Below, one piece after another: positions 8,588 to 17,590 of a DNA stretch of 64,000 bases. The DNA comes from JAXLYE01 sp046351595 (GTDB lineage Bacteria; Myxococcota_A; Polyangia; Palsa-1104; JAEUJZ01): contig JAXLYE010000005.1 in NCBI GenBank assembly GCA_046351595.1, positions 790,963-854,962 on the forward strand. Reading direction: 5' to 3'. A program made the translations under genes and the position numbers. The notes beneath the pieces were generated by a model that was not told the DNA's origin, did not search any database, and worked only from the letters and a program-made list of their open reading frames with translations. The stretch's first letter is position 1, and every line of letters starts with the position of its first letter.

Positions 8588-10417
8588 TTGGCGAACCAGG
8601 ACCTAGCCAGCGAGCGGGCGGCAACGGAGCGTCGGTACTTTGCCGGCGGCATCTACTGGGACAAGGAGCGCAAGGTCGAGGAGTTCCTTGAAGGCTCCTA
8701 CTGGCAGCTCGGTCACAAGCCAGACACCACGGATCCGGCCGGGCAGCGCGCCTGGGGCGTATTTCAGCAGATCCGGGCGGGCGACTGGCTCGCCATCAAA
8801 GGGCTCGGCGGGCGCTACGATCTGAAGGTCTACCTCGTCGGCGAGGTGAAGCGGATCGACCGCAAGAGCGGGCGGCTCGAGCTAAAGAAGCTGACGGTGC
8901 CGCTTTATCACGGAAAGGCGCCTTCTTCCGGCGCGGGCGGCCGGCACTGGTTCGATGCCCTGCTCGAGATCAAGGAGCCGGCAGCGATCGCTGCGATCTT
9001 CCAGCAGGCAGCACCGCGCAATGCAGCGCCTTCCGGAGCGCCGCACATTGAGCCGTGGAGCCCGCAGAACCTGATCCTGTTCGGCCCTCCGGGCACGGGC
9101 AAGACACACACGCTACAGCGGATCCTGGACCAACATTTCGGGCCGATCGAGAGCCTCAGCAGCGACGATGAACGGCTGCAGGAGCACGCACGGTCCCTGA
9201 CGTGGTTTGAAGCGGTTGCGCTGGCCCTGAACGACATCGCAGAAGCAGCCACGGTACCCAGGCTGAGCGCTCACCCGCTAATCCAGGCCAAGAGCGCGGT
9301 CAGCCAGCGGAGCCACCTCGGCCCTGCGATGTGGGCGATCTTGCAGGCCCATACCGTTCAAGGCTCCACGACCGTCAACTACTCCCATCGTACGGACCCG
9401 CTGATCTTCGACAAGGGAGAGGACGGAGCGTGGCGGATCGTCGAGGCGCTGCCCGACTACCTGCACGCCCGGGCAGAAGAGATCTTCGGCACCGAAGATC
9501 GGACGCCGCCGAAGCCGCGCTCTGCGTTCGTGACCTTCCACCAGTCCTTCTCGTACGAAGACTTCGTCGAGGGCATCCGTCCGAACCTGGAGGAGGATCA
9601 AGAAGGAGGAGCCGACAGGCTGGCCTACCTCTTGGTCGAGGGCGTCTTATTGGACGCAGCCAGGAGCGCGCTCGCGCTGGCCGAGTATCCCGGCACCGTG
9701 CACGAGTTCTGCACGAAGCAGACAAGGGAAGAGCGCCATGCGCAGACCGCCGGCAAGCCGCAGTACGCCCTCGCCATCGACGAGATCAACCGCGGCAACG
9801 TGTCGCGCATCTTCGGCGAGCTGATCTCGCTGATCGAGCCGAGCAAGCGGCTGGGCGAGCACAACGAGCTGATCGTGACGCTGCCGTACTCGCGGCTGAA
9901 GTTCGGCGTGCCGGCGAACCTGTGCTTCCTGGGCACCATGAACACCGCGGACCGCAGCATCGAGTCGCTGGACACGGCGCTGCGGCGGCGCTTCCGGTTC
10001 AAGGAGATGCGGCCGGACTACGAGCTGCTCGACGGCGTAGTCGTCGACGGAGTTGACGTGAAGCGGCTGCTCGAGCGGATCAACGCGCGCCTGGCCGTGC
10101 TGCGCGATCGCGACCACCAGATCGGGCACGCCTACTTCTGGCCGCTGAAGCAGACGCCGACCCTGCCGCTCTTGCGCGAGATCTTCCAGAACGAGATCAT
10201 CCCGCTCCTGCAGGAGTACTTCTACAGCGACTACAACAAGCTGGCGCTGGTGCTCGGGCTGGACTTTTTCAGGAAGACCGAGCCGGCGGTCTTCCCAAGC
10301 GGCGTCGACAGCGAGCTATTCGAGGATCTGAAGGATGTGCGGCGGTACGAGCTGCACCCGGCCAGCGAGCTGGCGGCGCTGCCTCCTGACTCCTTCCGCA
10401 AGATCTACGAAGGCTGA
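8588..10417 (+). CDS. mcrB: McrB-like AAA+ GTPase of a modification-dependent restriction system
   Basis: 609 aa. Residues 1-140 form a separate N-terminal domain starting RYFAGGIYWDKERKVEEFL, probably the DNA-reading module. Then come Walker A GPPGTGKT (about 163-171), the McrB-type Walker B LAIDEINRGNVSRIFGELI (about 395), and MNTADRSIESLDTALRRRFRF (about 450) with sensor and arginine finger. The start is TTG at 8588, supported by AAGGAG 6 nt upstream. The stop lies 6 bp before mcrC, so the two are one operon. By family, McrB assembles with McrC and translocates DNA after binding modified sites. The recognised modification cannot be read from sequence. Confidence 0.93.
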   Translation: MANQDLASERAATERRYFAGGIYWDKERKVEEFLEGSYWQLGHKPDTTDPAGQRAWGVFQQIRAGDWLAIKGLGGRYDLKVYLVGEVKRIDRKSGRLELKKLTVPLYHGKAPSSGAGGRHWFDALLEIKEPAAIAAIFQQAAPRNAAPSGAPHIEPWSPQNLILFGPPGTGKTHTLQRILDQHFGPIESLSSDDERLQEHARSLTWFEAVALALNDIAEAATVPRLSAHPLIQAKSAVSQRSHLGPAMWAILQAHTVQGSTTVNYSHRTDPLIFDKGEDGAWRIVEALPDYLHARAEEIFGTEDRTPPKPRSAFVTFHQSFSYEDFVEGIRPNLEEDQEGGADRLAYLLVEGVLLDAARSALALAEYPGTVHEFCTKQTREERHAQTAGKPQYALAIDEINRGNVSRIFGELISLIEPSKRLGEHNELIVTLPYSRLKFGVPANLCFLGTMNTADRSIESLDTALRRRFRFKEMRPDYELLDGVVVDGVDVKRLLERINARLAVLRDRDHQIGHAYFWPLKQTPTLPLLREIFQNEIIPLLQEYFYSDYNKLALVLGLDFFRKTEPAVFPSGVDSELFEDLKDVRRYELHPASELAALPPDSFRKIYEG

Positions 10418-10423
10418 GTAGCC

Positions 10424-11719
10424 GTGCGCGGCGCAGTCCAAGTCTTTGAGCACCAGCGGCTCGCGATCGGAGCGCGCTGCCGCACCAGCCTTCTCGGCAC
10501 GGAGATCGAGTTCACGCGCGCGCACTTCGAGGCGCTGACCCGCTACGCGGAGCGGCACACCTCGCCGCCGTTTTTCATCCGCCACCGCGCGATCGTCTTC
10601 AAGCAGTACGTCGGCGTGGTCCAGGTCGGCGGCCTGACGATCGAGATCCTGCCGAAGGTCGATCGGGAGCCCGCGGGCGCGGATCCGCAGCCCAAGCTGT
10701 GGCGGAATCTTCTGCTGCAGATGCTGCGGCTCTGTCCGCAGCTCGGCCTGCGCGAGCTGCGGCGGGCCCAGCTCGGGATCGAGCCGGAGGATCTGCTGGA
10801 CCTGTACGTCGCGCGCTTCCTTGTGGAGGTGGAGCGCCTGCTGCACGAAGGGCTCGCGCGCAGCTACCGGACGGTCGAGCAGGACCGCACCGCGTTCTGC
10901 GGCCGGCTGCTCGTCGTCGAGAACCTGCGCAGGAACCTGGTCCACGCCGAGCGCGTCTACGTCGCCACGCACGAGCTGGGACCCGATCGACTAGAGAACC
11001 GCATCCTATGGCAGGCCTTGCGGGTGCTGAGCGGGCTGCGCCTCCGCAGCGCGCTCGCCGAGCGTGCGCAGCAGCTGCTGCGCGAGTTTCCTCCGGTCGG
11101 CACACGGGCCGTGTCGAGCGAGGACTTCGCGCGGATCGCGCCCGGCCGCCACACCGACCGCTACGAGGAAGCGCTGGCGCTGGCGCGCCTGATCCTCTTG
11201 CACTACTGCCCGGCGCCCAAGGCCGGAGCCGCGGACACGCTGGCGCTGCTCGTCGACATGAACCGGCTGTTCCAGGGCTTCGTGCTGGCGGTGCTGCGGC
11301 GGGTCGCTCCTCCAGGCTGGTCGGTCGACGGCCGCGCGCACGCGGACTTCTGGCCCGACGGAGCGGACGAGCCCAAGCGGCTGCTCCCGGACATCGTGCT
11401 GCGGCGTGATGGGAAGCCGGCGCTGATCGTCGACACCAAGTGGAAGCTGTCGGACGGGCAGTGGCCGTCGGACGCGGATCTGCGCCAGGTCTTTGCGTAC
11501 GGCGAGTACTTCGGCGCTCCGCGCGTGGCGCTCTTGTATCCGGCGCGCGGCCAGCAGCCTCCGGGGCGCACCGGCCGGTTCCTGAGCCGCGCGCTGCACG
11601 GCGAGATCCACCACCTGGACCTCTTCGTCGCGGGCGCTGGGCCGGAGCGGCTCGACGCCAGCCGGGTCGGTGAGCGGCTGTGGCGGCAGCTCGTCCCGGG
11701 GACGCTGACCGATCGGTAG
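10424..11719 (+). CDS. mcrC: McrC-like PD-(D/E)XK endonuclease subunit
   Basis: 431 aa from GTG 10424, immediately behind mcrB. The N-terminal McrC domain contains FKQYVGVVQVGGLTIEILPK and LLLQMLRLC. The nuclease core is LLPDIVLRRDGKPALIVDTKWK (about 320-340), giving the P-D...D-x-K catalytic pattern. DLRQVFAYGEYFGA follows, typical of McrC. With McrB it forms a restriction complex that cleaves modified foreign DNA. Both subunits look intact, unlike the hsdR relic in the same island. Confidence 0.93.
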   Translation: MRGAVQVFEHQRLAIGARCRTSLLGTEIEFTRAHFEALTRYAERHTSPPFFIRHRAIVFKQYVGVVQVGGLTIEILPKVDREPAGADPQPKLWRNLLLQMLRLCPQLGLRELRRAQLGIEPEDLLDLYVARFLVEVERLLHEGLARSYRTVEQDRTAFCGRLLVVENLRRNLVHAERVYVATHELGPDRLENRILWQALRVLSGLRLRSALAERAQQLLREFPPVGTRAVSSEDFARIAPGRHTDRYEEALALARLILLHYCPAPKAGAADTLALLVDMNRLFQGFVLAVLRRVAPPGWSVDGRAHADFWPDGADEPKRLLPDIVLRRDGKPALIVDTKWKLSDGQWPSDADLRQVFAYGEYFGAPRVALLYPARGQQPPGRTGRFLSRALHGEIHHLDLFVAGAGPERLDASRVGERLWRQLVPGTLTDR

Positions 11720-11851
11720 CGGGCCGCGGGCGCATCCGCGGCCGACCTCCGAAGGATCCGACGGCGCATCTCGCGCCGTTGACGCGTGGGCGCGTTGGAC
11801 GAAGCAGCTTCCCACACGGCTCAAGGCGAGCCGCGGTTATCCTTGAGCACG

Positions 11852-12544
11852 ATGAGCGTGTCAGCCGACTCGATCCTGGCGGCGATTCGCCAGGCTGCCG
11901 CCGCGGGTTACTCCGAGCGCCTCGATCTGCTCGCGAGGGCGGCGCAGCTCACCCGCTCGTTCTGCCGCAAGCTGACCCGGGTCGAGGCCAGGCGCGCACG
12001 CGCGGTCCTCGTCGCCGTGCTCGAGATGCCGCTGGTCGGCAAGTGCGCGCTGCAGTGCTGCAACGCCTCGTACGTACACGCGGTCCAGCTCGAGGCCAAG
12101 AGCGACGTGCTGGCCGCGTATGCCCACCTCGATGCGGACGCGGTCATCGAGCTCTCCCCGGGGCTCCTGGCGCGGCTCGCGGCTCCAGAGTCACGGCGCA
12201 TCGCGCTCGCGGCCGTAAAACTGATCGGACGCTCGCCGGAGGGACGTCGCGTGCATGCCGCGCTGCTGCTGGGCGCCCTGGTGCACAGCCGCTGGCAGGT
12301 CGTCGAGTCCGCGGCGTGCAGCCTCGGCAGGCTGGGCCTGGATGCACCTGACCGGGCGCGAGGTGCTCTGGCGCAGGCGCTGCGACACGAGCAGTGGCAG
12401 GTTAGGCGCGCCGCGGCCAAGGCGCTGGGCGCGATCACAGGAGGGAGGCACGCCGCGCTCGATCGCGCCGCAGAGCGCGATACACACACCGCGGTCCGCT
12501 ATGCGGCCTGCAAGGCGATCGGCAAGAAGCTACCGTGGCCGTGA
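11852..12544 (+). CDS. HEAT-repeat protein
   Basis: 230 aa from ATG 11852 (an in-frame start 66 nt earlier lacks support). Helical pairs with alternating Leu/Ala, for example AAPESRRIALAAVKLIGRSPE, SRWQVVESAACSLGRLGLD and EQWQVRRAAAKALGAITGG, are HEAT/PBS-lyase-type repeats. Such proteins are scaffolds for protein contacts. It lies between mcrBC and the CHAT gene with 132 bp to mcrC. Partner is unknown. Confidence 0.75.
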   Translation: MSVSADSILAAIRQAAAAGYSERLDLLARAAQLTRSFCRKLTRVEARRARAVLVAVLEMPLVGKCALQCCNASYVHAVQLEAKSDVLAAYAHLDADAVIELSPGLLARLAAPESRRIALAAVKLIGRSPEGRRVHAALLLGALVHSRWQVVESAACSLGRLGLDAPDRARGALAQALRHEQWQVRRAAAKALGAITGGRHAALDRAAERDTHTAVRYAACKAIGKKLPWP

Positions 12545-13107
12545 ATCAAGGCAGCTCAGAGTGTCTTGGCTTTATCGGCGCACCAGCCGCTTGCGCCGCA
12601 CCACCTGCGGTCTGCTTGATCCCTGCAGCAGGCCGGGCGCTCCCGCCTGCCCGCGGGGCAGCGCCGCAGCAGACGGCCCTTGATCGGAGCGCTCATACTC
12701 CGCGAACGGATGGATGTAGCCGACGCGGAGGAGACGCCGCTCGAGCTCGGGGTCATCATTAGGACTCCGAGTGGTTAGGTTCCTTGTTTAGAGCCATGAT
12801 TGCTCGCCTACGGCATTCACCGCCCTTGGCATTCAGGCTGGAGCGCCGGAGGCCAGAGCAGCCTTCTGTGACTGTCGGACCTTCTCGGAGGCAACGTCGG
12901 CATCTAGCCGTAGCCGGCGACGGCATCCGTGCTCTGCGCGCCTGGCGGCAGGTCGCGCTCACGCGTATCTTGTGGCGGCATCGCCGGCAGGGACCTGGCC
13001 AAGTCTGCCGGCCGGCGCTGCCGGGTCGGGAGGGACCAAGGGCGATCGCCTCGGCATCCAGGTTGCTTCGTGACCCCTGCAGCCGAACGAGCAAGGGAGC
13101 CACGAGC
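12545..13107. other. Gap without a convincing gene
   Basis: 563 bp between the HEAT-repeat gene and the CHAT gene. A short minus-strand open stretch around 12574-12760 reads PELERRLLRVGYIHPFAEYE and could be a scrap of a decayed gene, but it has no start codon and no recognisable family. The start region of the CHAT gene is at the right end. Confidence 0.5.
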
Positions 13108-15720
13108 GTGCAGCACAGAGGCCGGGTCTTCAGATGGGTTTGGGTCGCTGCGCTCGCTGCTGCGCTGTGGCTGTCCTCACTCCTCTTCAAGGGGGTTCCT
13201 GAGCGCCCCGCTTCGCCGCCCAACCCGGTGCGGCAGGCGCTGCGGCTCTGCAATGATCCGATTCTGCGGAACCAGCCCGCGCAGAGCGCCGCCGCATGCG
13301 AGCTGGTGGCAGCGGCGGAGCCGGACGAGCCGAGACAGCCTGGCGCCTACGTGCGCGCGCTCACCGTGCTCGGCCACCTGCACGATGTGCACATGGCGCT
13401 CGCCACCTACGAGCGCGGGGACTTTGTGCTGCTCCGGCGGAGCCAGCGGAAGCCGCTGACCAAGACGGCCCCGTCTCCCCCCGAAGAGCATCTCCTCGGG
13501 CTGGCGCGCGCCCTCTCGGCGCTGCAGGCGTCGCCGGGACCGGAAGGCGGCGGTCCTGATCTGTACCAGGCCGTTCTCCAGCAGCTCGGAGAGAGCCCGA
13601 GCGCGACCCAGCTGAGCAACCTGTCGCTGTTCTTTCTGCAGGACCCGCGCTCCTTCGAGCTCTCCCGCGTGCTCGCGCTGCAGGCCTTCGATCGCGGACT
13701 GCGTACCGGCGGGTCTCGGAGCCGGATGGAGGCGCGGATGCTGGCGAACCTGGGGCTCATCCTTGCTATGGGAGGGTACGAGGACAGGGCGCTTCGGCAG
13801 TACGAACTGGCGCTGAAGATCTATCGTAGCTGGCCCGAAGATCCCGACGTACCGATCCTCCTGAACAACATGGCCCTGCTCCAGGCGAGGTGTGCGGATC
13901 CCGATGGGGCCGACACGCTCTATCGCCAGGCGAGCGCCCTGGTCGAGAAGCAGGATATCGAGGGGCGAACGCTCCGCTCGCTGATCCTGATGAACCAGGC
14001 CGCCCAGGCTGTCGCGCGCGGGCGGCTTGTGGATGCGGTGCCGGTGCTGGAGCAGGTCGCGTCGCTCCAGGAGTCGCTCCTTCGTGCGTCACGCAGCGAG
14101 CAGCGCATCCAGGCCGTGCTGATTCAACAGGAGTCCGTTCAGCAGTTCATCTACGGGCTGCTGCTGCGGCCTGGCCCCGTGCCGGAGCGCCTGGCGCAGC
14201 TCGCCCTCCGCCTCAGCCTCACCTTCAAGGGAAGTACGGCGGAGGCCAGCGCGCGCCGCGCCGCACCGGACGACCCCGAGCTGCGCGCGCTACAGACCGC
14301 GTGGGACAGCCTGCACGCCGAGCGCGAGCACCTCTTGTTCAGCGGTGCCAGAGAGTCGGACGCAGCGCAGCGATCCGCGCGCCGGCAGGAGCTCGATCTG
14401 CGCATCCAGAAGCTTGAGCACGAGCTCTCGGTGGCGTCCAGAACGCTTGCACCTGACTGGCCGCAGCTCGAGGACATCACGGAGTCTGTCGCCGTCAAGC
14501 TCCCTGCGGGCAGCGCGCTGCTGGAGGTGATCGTTGTGGTTCCCTATGTCCTTGACGAAGAGGCCAGGGGCGCATCTGCCGGGCGCTGGGGCCAGGCTCA
14601 CTATGTGGCGCTCCTCTTGACCCCGGACCGAGACGTTACGGTCCACATGCTCGGAACCGAGGAGGAGATCGATCGCCGGGTCGCAGAGCTCCTGCTGCGG
14701 CTCCAGGATCCCAGCAGTGATCCCCTGCCGGCCGCGCATGCGCTGCACCAGCAGGTGATGCAGCCGCTGATGCAGCGCCTGCACAGAGTGTCCCGGATCT
14801 ACCTGTCGCTCGACGGCGCGCTCAACGCGGTTCCCATTGCCGCGCTCCATGACGGAGCGCAGTACCTGCTGCACCGCTTCAAGCTCAGCTACCTGTCGTC
14901 TGGCCGTGAGCTCCTGCGCACTCCGGATGCCACGTCGAAGGGGCCGGCTCTTATCCTGGCCGATCCCGTGCCGCTCATGCCAGCTGCCGCAGACGGTGCA
15001 GCGGGCTCGATCTACTCGCAGCTCGGTGGGCTGCCGCGGCTTCCTGGAGCTCGCCGAGAGGCGGAGCGGCTGGCAGGGCTCTTATCCAGGGCCACGGTCC
15101 TGCTGGGAGCGGAGGCCTCCGAGTCCGCGCTCAAGCGGGCCGGCGCGCCGCCCATCTTGCACATCGCCACGCACGGCGCCTTCTTGGAGGGAGCGCTGCG
15201 GATCCAGGCGTCCGCGCGCGGGCTCCGCCCGCTGACCGGGCCGCTGCAGGGACAGGATGTGGACCGGGTGCTGGGCCGCGGAGCCGAAGAGCCGCTGATC
15301 CGCTCGGCGCTCGTGCTGTCTCGCGGCCTGCCTGACAAGACGCCCGTCGATGAGGATGGGCTGGTCACGGCCGAGGAGGTACGCGCTCTGAACCTGCGCG
15401 GCACCGAGCTTGTAGTGCTCGCGACCTGTGAGAGCGGACGCGGCACAGCGAGCGCGGGTCAGGGCATCTACGGACTCCGGCGCGCCTTCTTCGCAGCGGG
15501 CGCCCAGACCCTGGTCGTCAGCCTGTGGCGGATCGCTGACGGAGAGACCAGTGAATTGATGGCTCGGTACTACCAGAAGCTGGTCAAGGAGCGGAGGCCG
15601 CGAGCCAGAGCGCTGCAAGAAGCCGAGCAGGAGCTTCAGCGCAGGAGGCCGCACCCGTACTACTGGGCGCCGTTCGTCGCCATCGGTCAGGACGCACCGC
15701 TCAGCCTGAGCAGCCGTTGA
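13108..15720 (+). CDS. CHAT-domain (caspase-like) protein with TPR region and N-terminal membrane anchor
   Basis: 870 aa from GTG 13108, which has AAGGGAG upstream; the frame is open further 5' but without motifs. An N-terminal hydrophobic segment (VWVAALAAALWLSSLLF) suggests a membrane anchor. The middle carries TPR-like pairs (LANLGLILAMGGYEDRALRQYELALKIY; LNNMALLQARCADPDGADTLYRQA). The C-terminal ~330 residues are a CHAT domain with the His of ILHIATHGAF (about 687) and the Cys of VVLATCESGRG (about 772), then GLRRAFFAAGAQTLVVSLWRI. CHAT proteins are cysteine proteases or their relatives, often in conflict or regulated cell death systems. The substrate is unknown; nearby island genes are candidates. 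Confidence 0.88.
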   Translation: MQHRGRVFRWVWVAALAAALWLSSLLFKGVPERPASPPNPVRQALRLCNDPILRNQPAQSAAACELVAAAEPDEPRQPGAYVRALTVLGHLHDVHMALATYERGDFVLLRRSQRKPLTKTAPSPPEEHLLGLARALSALQASPGPEGGGPDLYQAVLQQLGESPSATQLSNLSLFFLQDPRSFELSRVLALQAFDRGLRTGGSRSRMEARMLANLGLILAMGGYEDRALRQYELALKIYRSWPEDPDVPILLNNMALLQARCADPDGADTLYRQASALVEKQDIEGRTLRSLILMNQAAQAVARGRLVDAVPVLEQVASLQESLLRASRSEQRIQAVLIQQESVQQFIYGLLLRPGPVPERLAQLALRLSLTFKGSTAEASARRAAPDDPELRALQTAWDSLHAEREHLLFSGARESDAAQRSARRQELDLRIQKLEHELSVASRTLAPDWPQLEDITESVAVKLPAGSALLEVIVVVPYVLDEEARGASAGRWGQAHYVALLLTPDRDVTVHMLGTEEEIDRRVAELLLRLQDPSSDPLPAAHALHQQVMQPLMQRLHRVSRIYLSLDGALNAVPIAALHDGAQYLLHRFKLSYLSSGRELLRTPDATSKGPALILADPVPLMPAAADGAAGSIYSQLGGLPRLPGARREAERLAGLLSRATVLLGAEASESALKRAGAPPILHIATHGAFLEGALRIQASARGLRPLTGPLQGQDVDRVLGRGAEEPLIRSALVLSRGLPDKTPVDEDGLVTAEEVRALNLRGTELVVLATCESGRGTASAGQGIYGLRRAFFAAGAQTLVVSLWRIADGETSELMARYYQKLVKERRPRARALQEAEQELQRRRPHPYYWAPFVAIGQDAPLSLSSR

Positions 15721-15905
15721 GGAAGTACGGCTGCCGATGGTAGCAGTTCAGCCCACACGAACTCCTGTCCAGGACCGCTCCCTGATCCCCTCCTGATCCC
15801 CGCCTGGGACCGATTCTTCGGAGGGGATTTGTGAGCTTGTGAAAGGCTTTACTGTTTGGGTAAGATCAAGACAGACAAAGCCGACTCGGGCAGTAACGGG
15901 GCGAG

Positions 15906-16730
15906 ATGAAGAAGTGGATCTTGCTGAGCATTTTGTTTGGAGCAGTCGTTCCAAGAAAAGCTGCGGCCGAGCCTCCTCCGCAGCTTGCCGTGCGGGACAG
16001 GACCGCGCTTCGAGGTTGGGCACATATCAAGTTCGGCCAAGATATCGGATACACGATCACGAACGGCGTGGATACCATCGCATTCTTACGTGTGCCGCCC
16101 CAGTTCCGGAAGGATATCGAGTCGATGCAGAGCCCTGATGGCCGCAGCTACCCGAGGGTCATCTTGAGCTGTGCCAACGAGATGTACGCGGTGATTGGCG
16201 ATTTCGGGGGCAGGCAAGACGCGAAGACATTGGCCCCCATGACTGCTTTCGGTTGTCCACGCAGCGATGCCGAGCACTTCGAGTTTCCCGACGAAGAAGA
16301 CTTTCAGGAACTGGTTTCTGTGCGAGAGCCTAGGCGCTTCCTACATTGGGATGGTAACAAGAGTCGTCGAGGGCCGGTCGCGATGTATGCTTCAGACGAA
16401 GAGACCCTGGTCGTTCAAGCTGCACTCCCTGCAGCTGACCGTACTGAAGCGGGCATCCGCAAAAAGGTGCAAGCGCTGGTCTGTAGAGATGAGCAAAGCG
16501 AAGGCCTTCGGGTCGAGACCCGGAGCGGCGTCAGGCTTTTTATAGGACATGACGGTACGGAGGCAGTCGCCGCTCGGTTCCTCTCCTGTGAACGTGGCAC
16601 GCTGTTCATCATCAGCAGAGTCGAGAAGGGCAGCCAGGAAAGAGCGGTCTCGAACGCGCTGCAAGTGATCTGTCGAGCGGGCAAGTCCCAGTCGCTCCGA
16701 TCACTCGTCAAGCCAGCGCCAGGCACATGA
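15906..16730 (+). CDS. Exported protein of unknown function
   Basis: 274 aa starting MKKWILLSILFGAVV...AAA, a signal peptide. The mature protein has paired Cys residues (SCANE, GCPRS, VCRDE, SCERG, ICRAG), suggesting disulfides and a periplasmic or secreted location. Two halves both end near an ILSC/FLSC block (VILSCANEMYAVIGD and RFLSCERGTLFIISR), hinting at an internal duplication. GC content is visibly lower than in neighbouring genes. Family not recognised. Confidence 0.65.
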   Translation: MKKWILLSILFGAVVPRKAAAEPPPQLAVRDRTALRGWAHIKFGQDIGYTITNGVDTIAFLRVPPQFRKDIESMQSPDGRSYPRVILSCANEMYAVIGDFGGRQDAKTLAPMTAFGCPRSDAEHFEFPDEEDFQELVSVREPRRFLHWDGNKSRRGPVAMYASDEETLVVQAALPAADRTEAGIRKKVQALVCRDEQSEGLRVETRSGVRLFIGHDGTEAVAARFLSCERGTLFIISRVEKGSQERAVSNALQVICRAGKSQSLRSLVKPAPGT

Positions 16731-16900
16731 CTGTTTGCAGCGCATGCAGCACACTCTCCACTCAGCCAGCAGTTGAAGGAGCCTCTGCCCGGCCGACTCA
16801 CCATCCACCATGCGGTGAATCGACCAGGAGATCGCGGTGCCGGCTGCACGTGCCTTCCATCAGGGAGGGCCAGCGCAGCGTGTTGAATCTGGTGGGCCGA

Positions 16901-17176
16901 TTAGGGATGGAGGAATTTGAAGGCGGCTGGATCAAACGGGAGCCAGGGGAACAGCGACTGCAGCTGGCGGCTCAGCTCCTGGGCTTCAGGCTTCTTGGTC
17001 AGCGCATGGCACTGGATGGGCTTCTGATTGGCGACCGAGAACTCCAGGTTCCCGCAGCCCCCATCGGGCTCGACCTGCAGGAGCAGCTTGCCACTGGAGA
17101 AGAACCGGAGCCGGTAGGAGGGCTCGAAACAGCCAGACCGACCTCCGCAGACATCAAACGGCTCTGCGAGGCGCAA
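16901..17176 (-). CDS. Small hypothetical protein, possibly truncated
   Basis: 91 codons from a TTG at 17176; the frame upstream is closed by TAA and shows no start with a binding site. The sequence VCGGRSGCFEPSYRLRFFSSGKLLLQVEPDGGCGNLEF looks like folded protein rather than random frame. Family not recognised; it may be the 3' remnant of a longer gene. Confidence 0.4.
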   Translation of the reverse strand: MRLAEPFDVCGGRSGCFEPSYRLRFFSSGKLLLQVEPDGGCGNLEFSVANQKPIQCHALTKKPEAQELSRQLQSLFPWLPFDPAAFKFLHP

Positions 17177-17251
17177 GAGTACCCGACGGATGGGCGCGGT
17201 CGGACATTTTGGGAGGTGAGGTTACGTGCCGTGCTAGAGGGCCGGAGATGA

Positions 17252-17590
17252 GCCCCAGAGCGACGTCTCCGCGCGCCAGCCCGAGAGGCGCGCTACGATG
17301 ACGCACAGGCTTGCTTGTCTGCGCTGGGGACACGACAAGTGACAAGAGAGTCGCCAGCCGGCTCTAGAGCCGGCAGAACCTGCTGGCTCGCTGCGGGTAC
17401 AGAGTCGGCCTGCTGGCTGCGTCGGTATGCCGTAGCTCCCGCGGCAGGAGCCTATCGCCTGGAGGCCCGCTGCTCGCATACGTATGCTGGCAGATTCTGC
17501 CAGCCGCCAATCAGGCAGCCGCGATGAGCCGCCTGTGCCGAGGCTGGCTCGATAGTTGCTGCATCGTTTGGCACCTATGGGAGGATTGAG
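17252..17590. other. Intergenic region with palindromes
   Basis: No gene seen. It contains the 18-bp palindrome at 17357-17374 and several related AGTCGGCCTGCTGGC/AGTCGCCAGCCGGC words between 17347 and 17530. The region precedes the TonB-C repeat gene. Confidence 0.5.
17357..17374. repeat. Perfect 18-bp palindrome
   Basis: GCCGGCTCTAGAGCCGGC is fully self-complementary, with no loop, so it is more likely a dimeric protein site or cruciform than a terminator. It lies about 220 bp before the TonB-C repeat gene. Confidence 0.75.
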
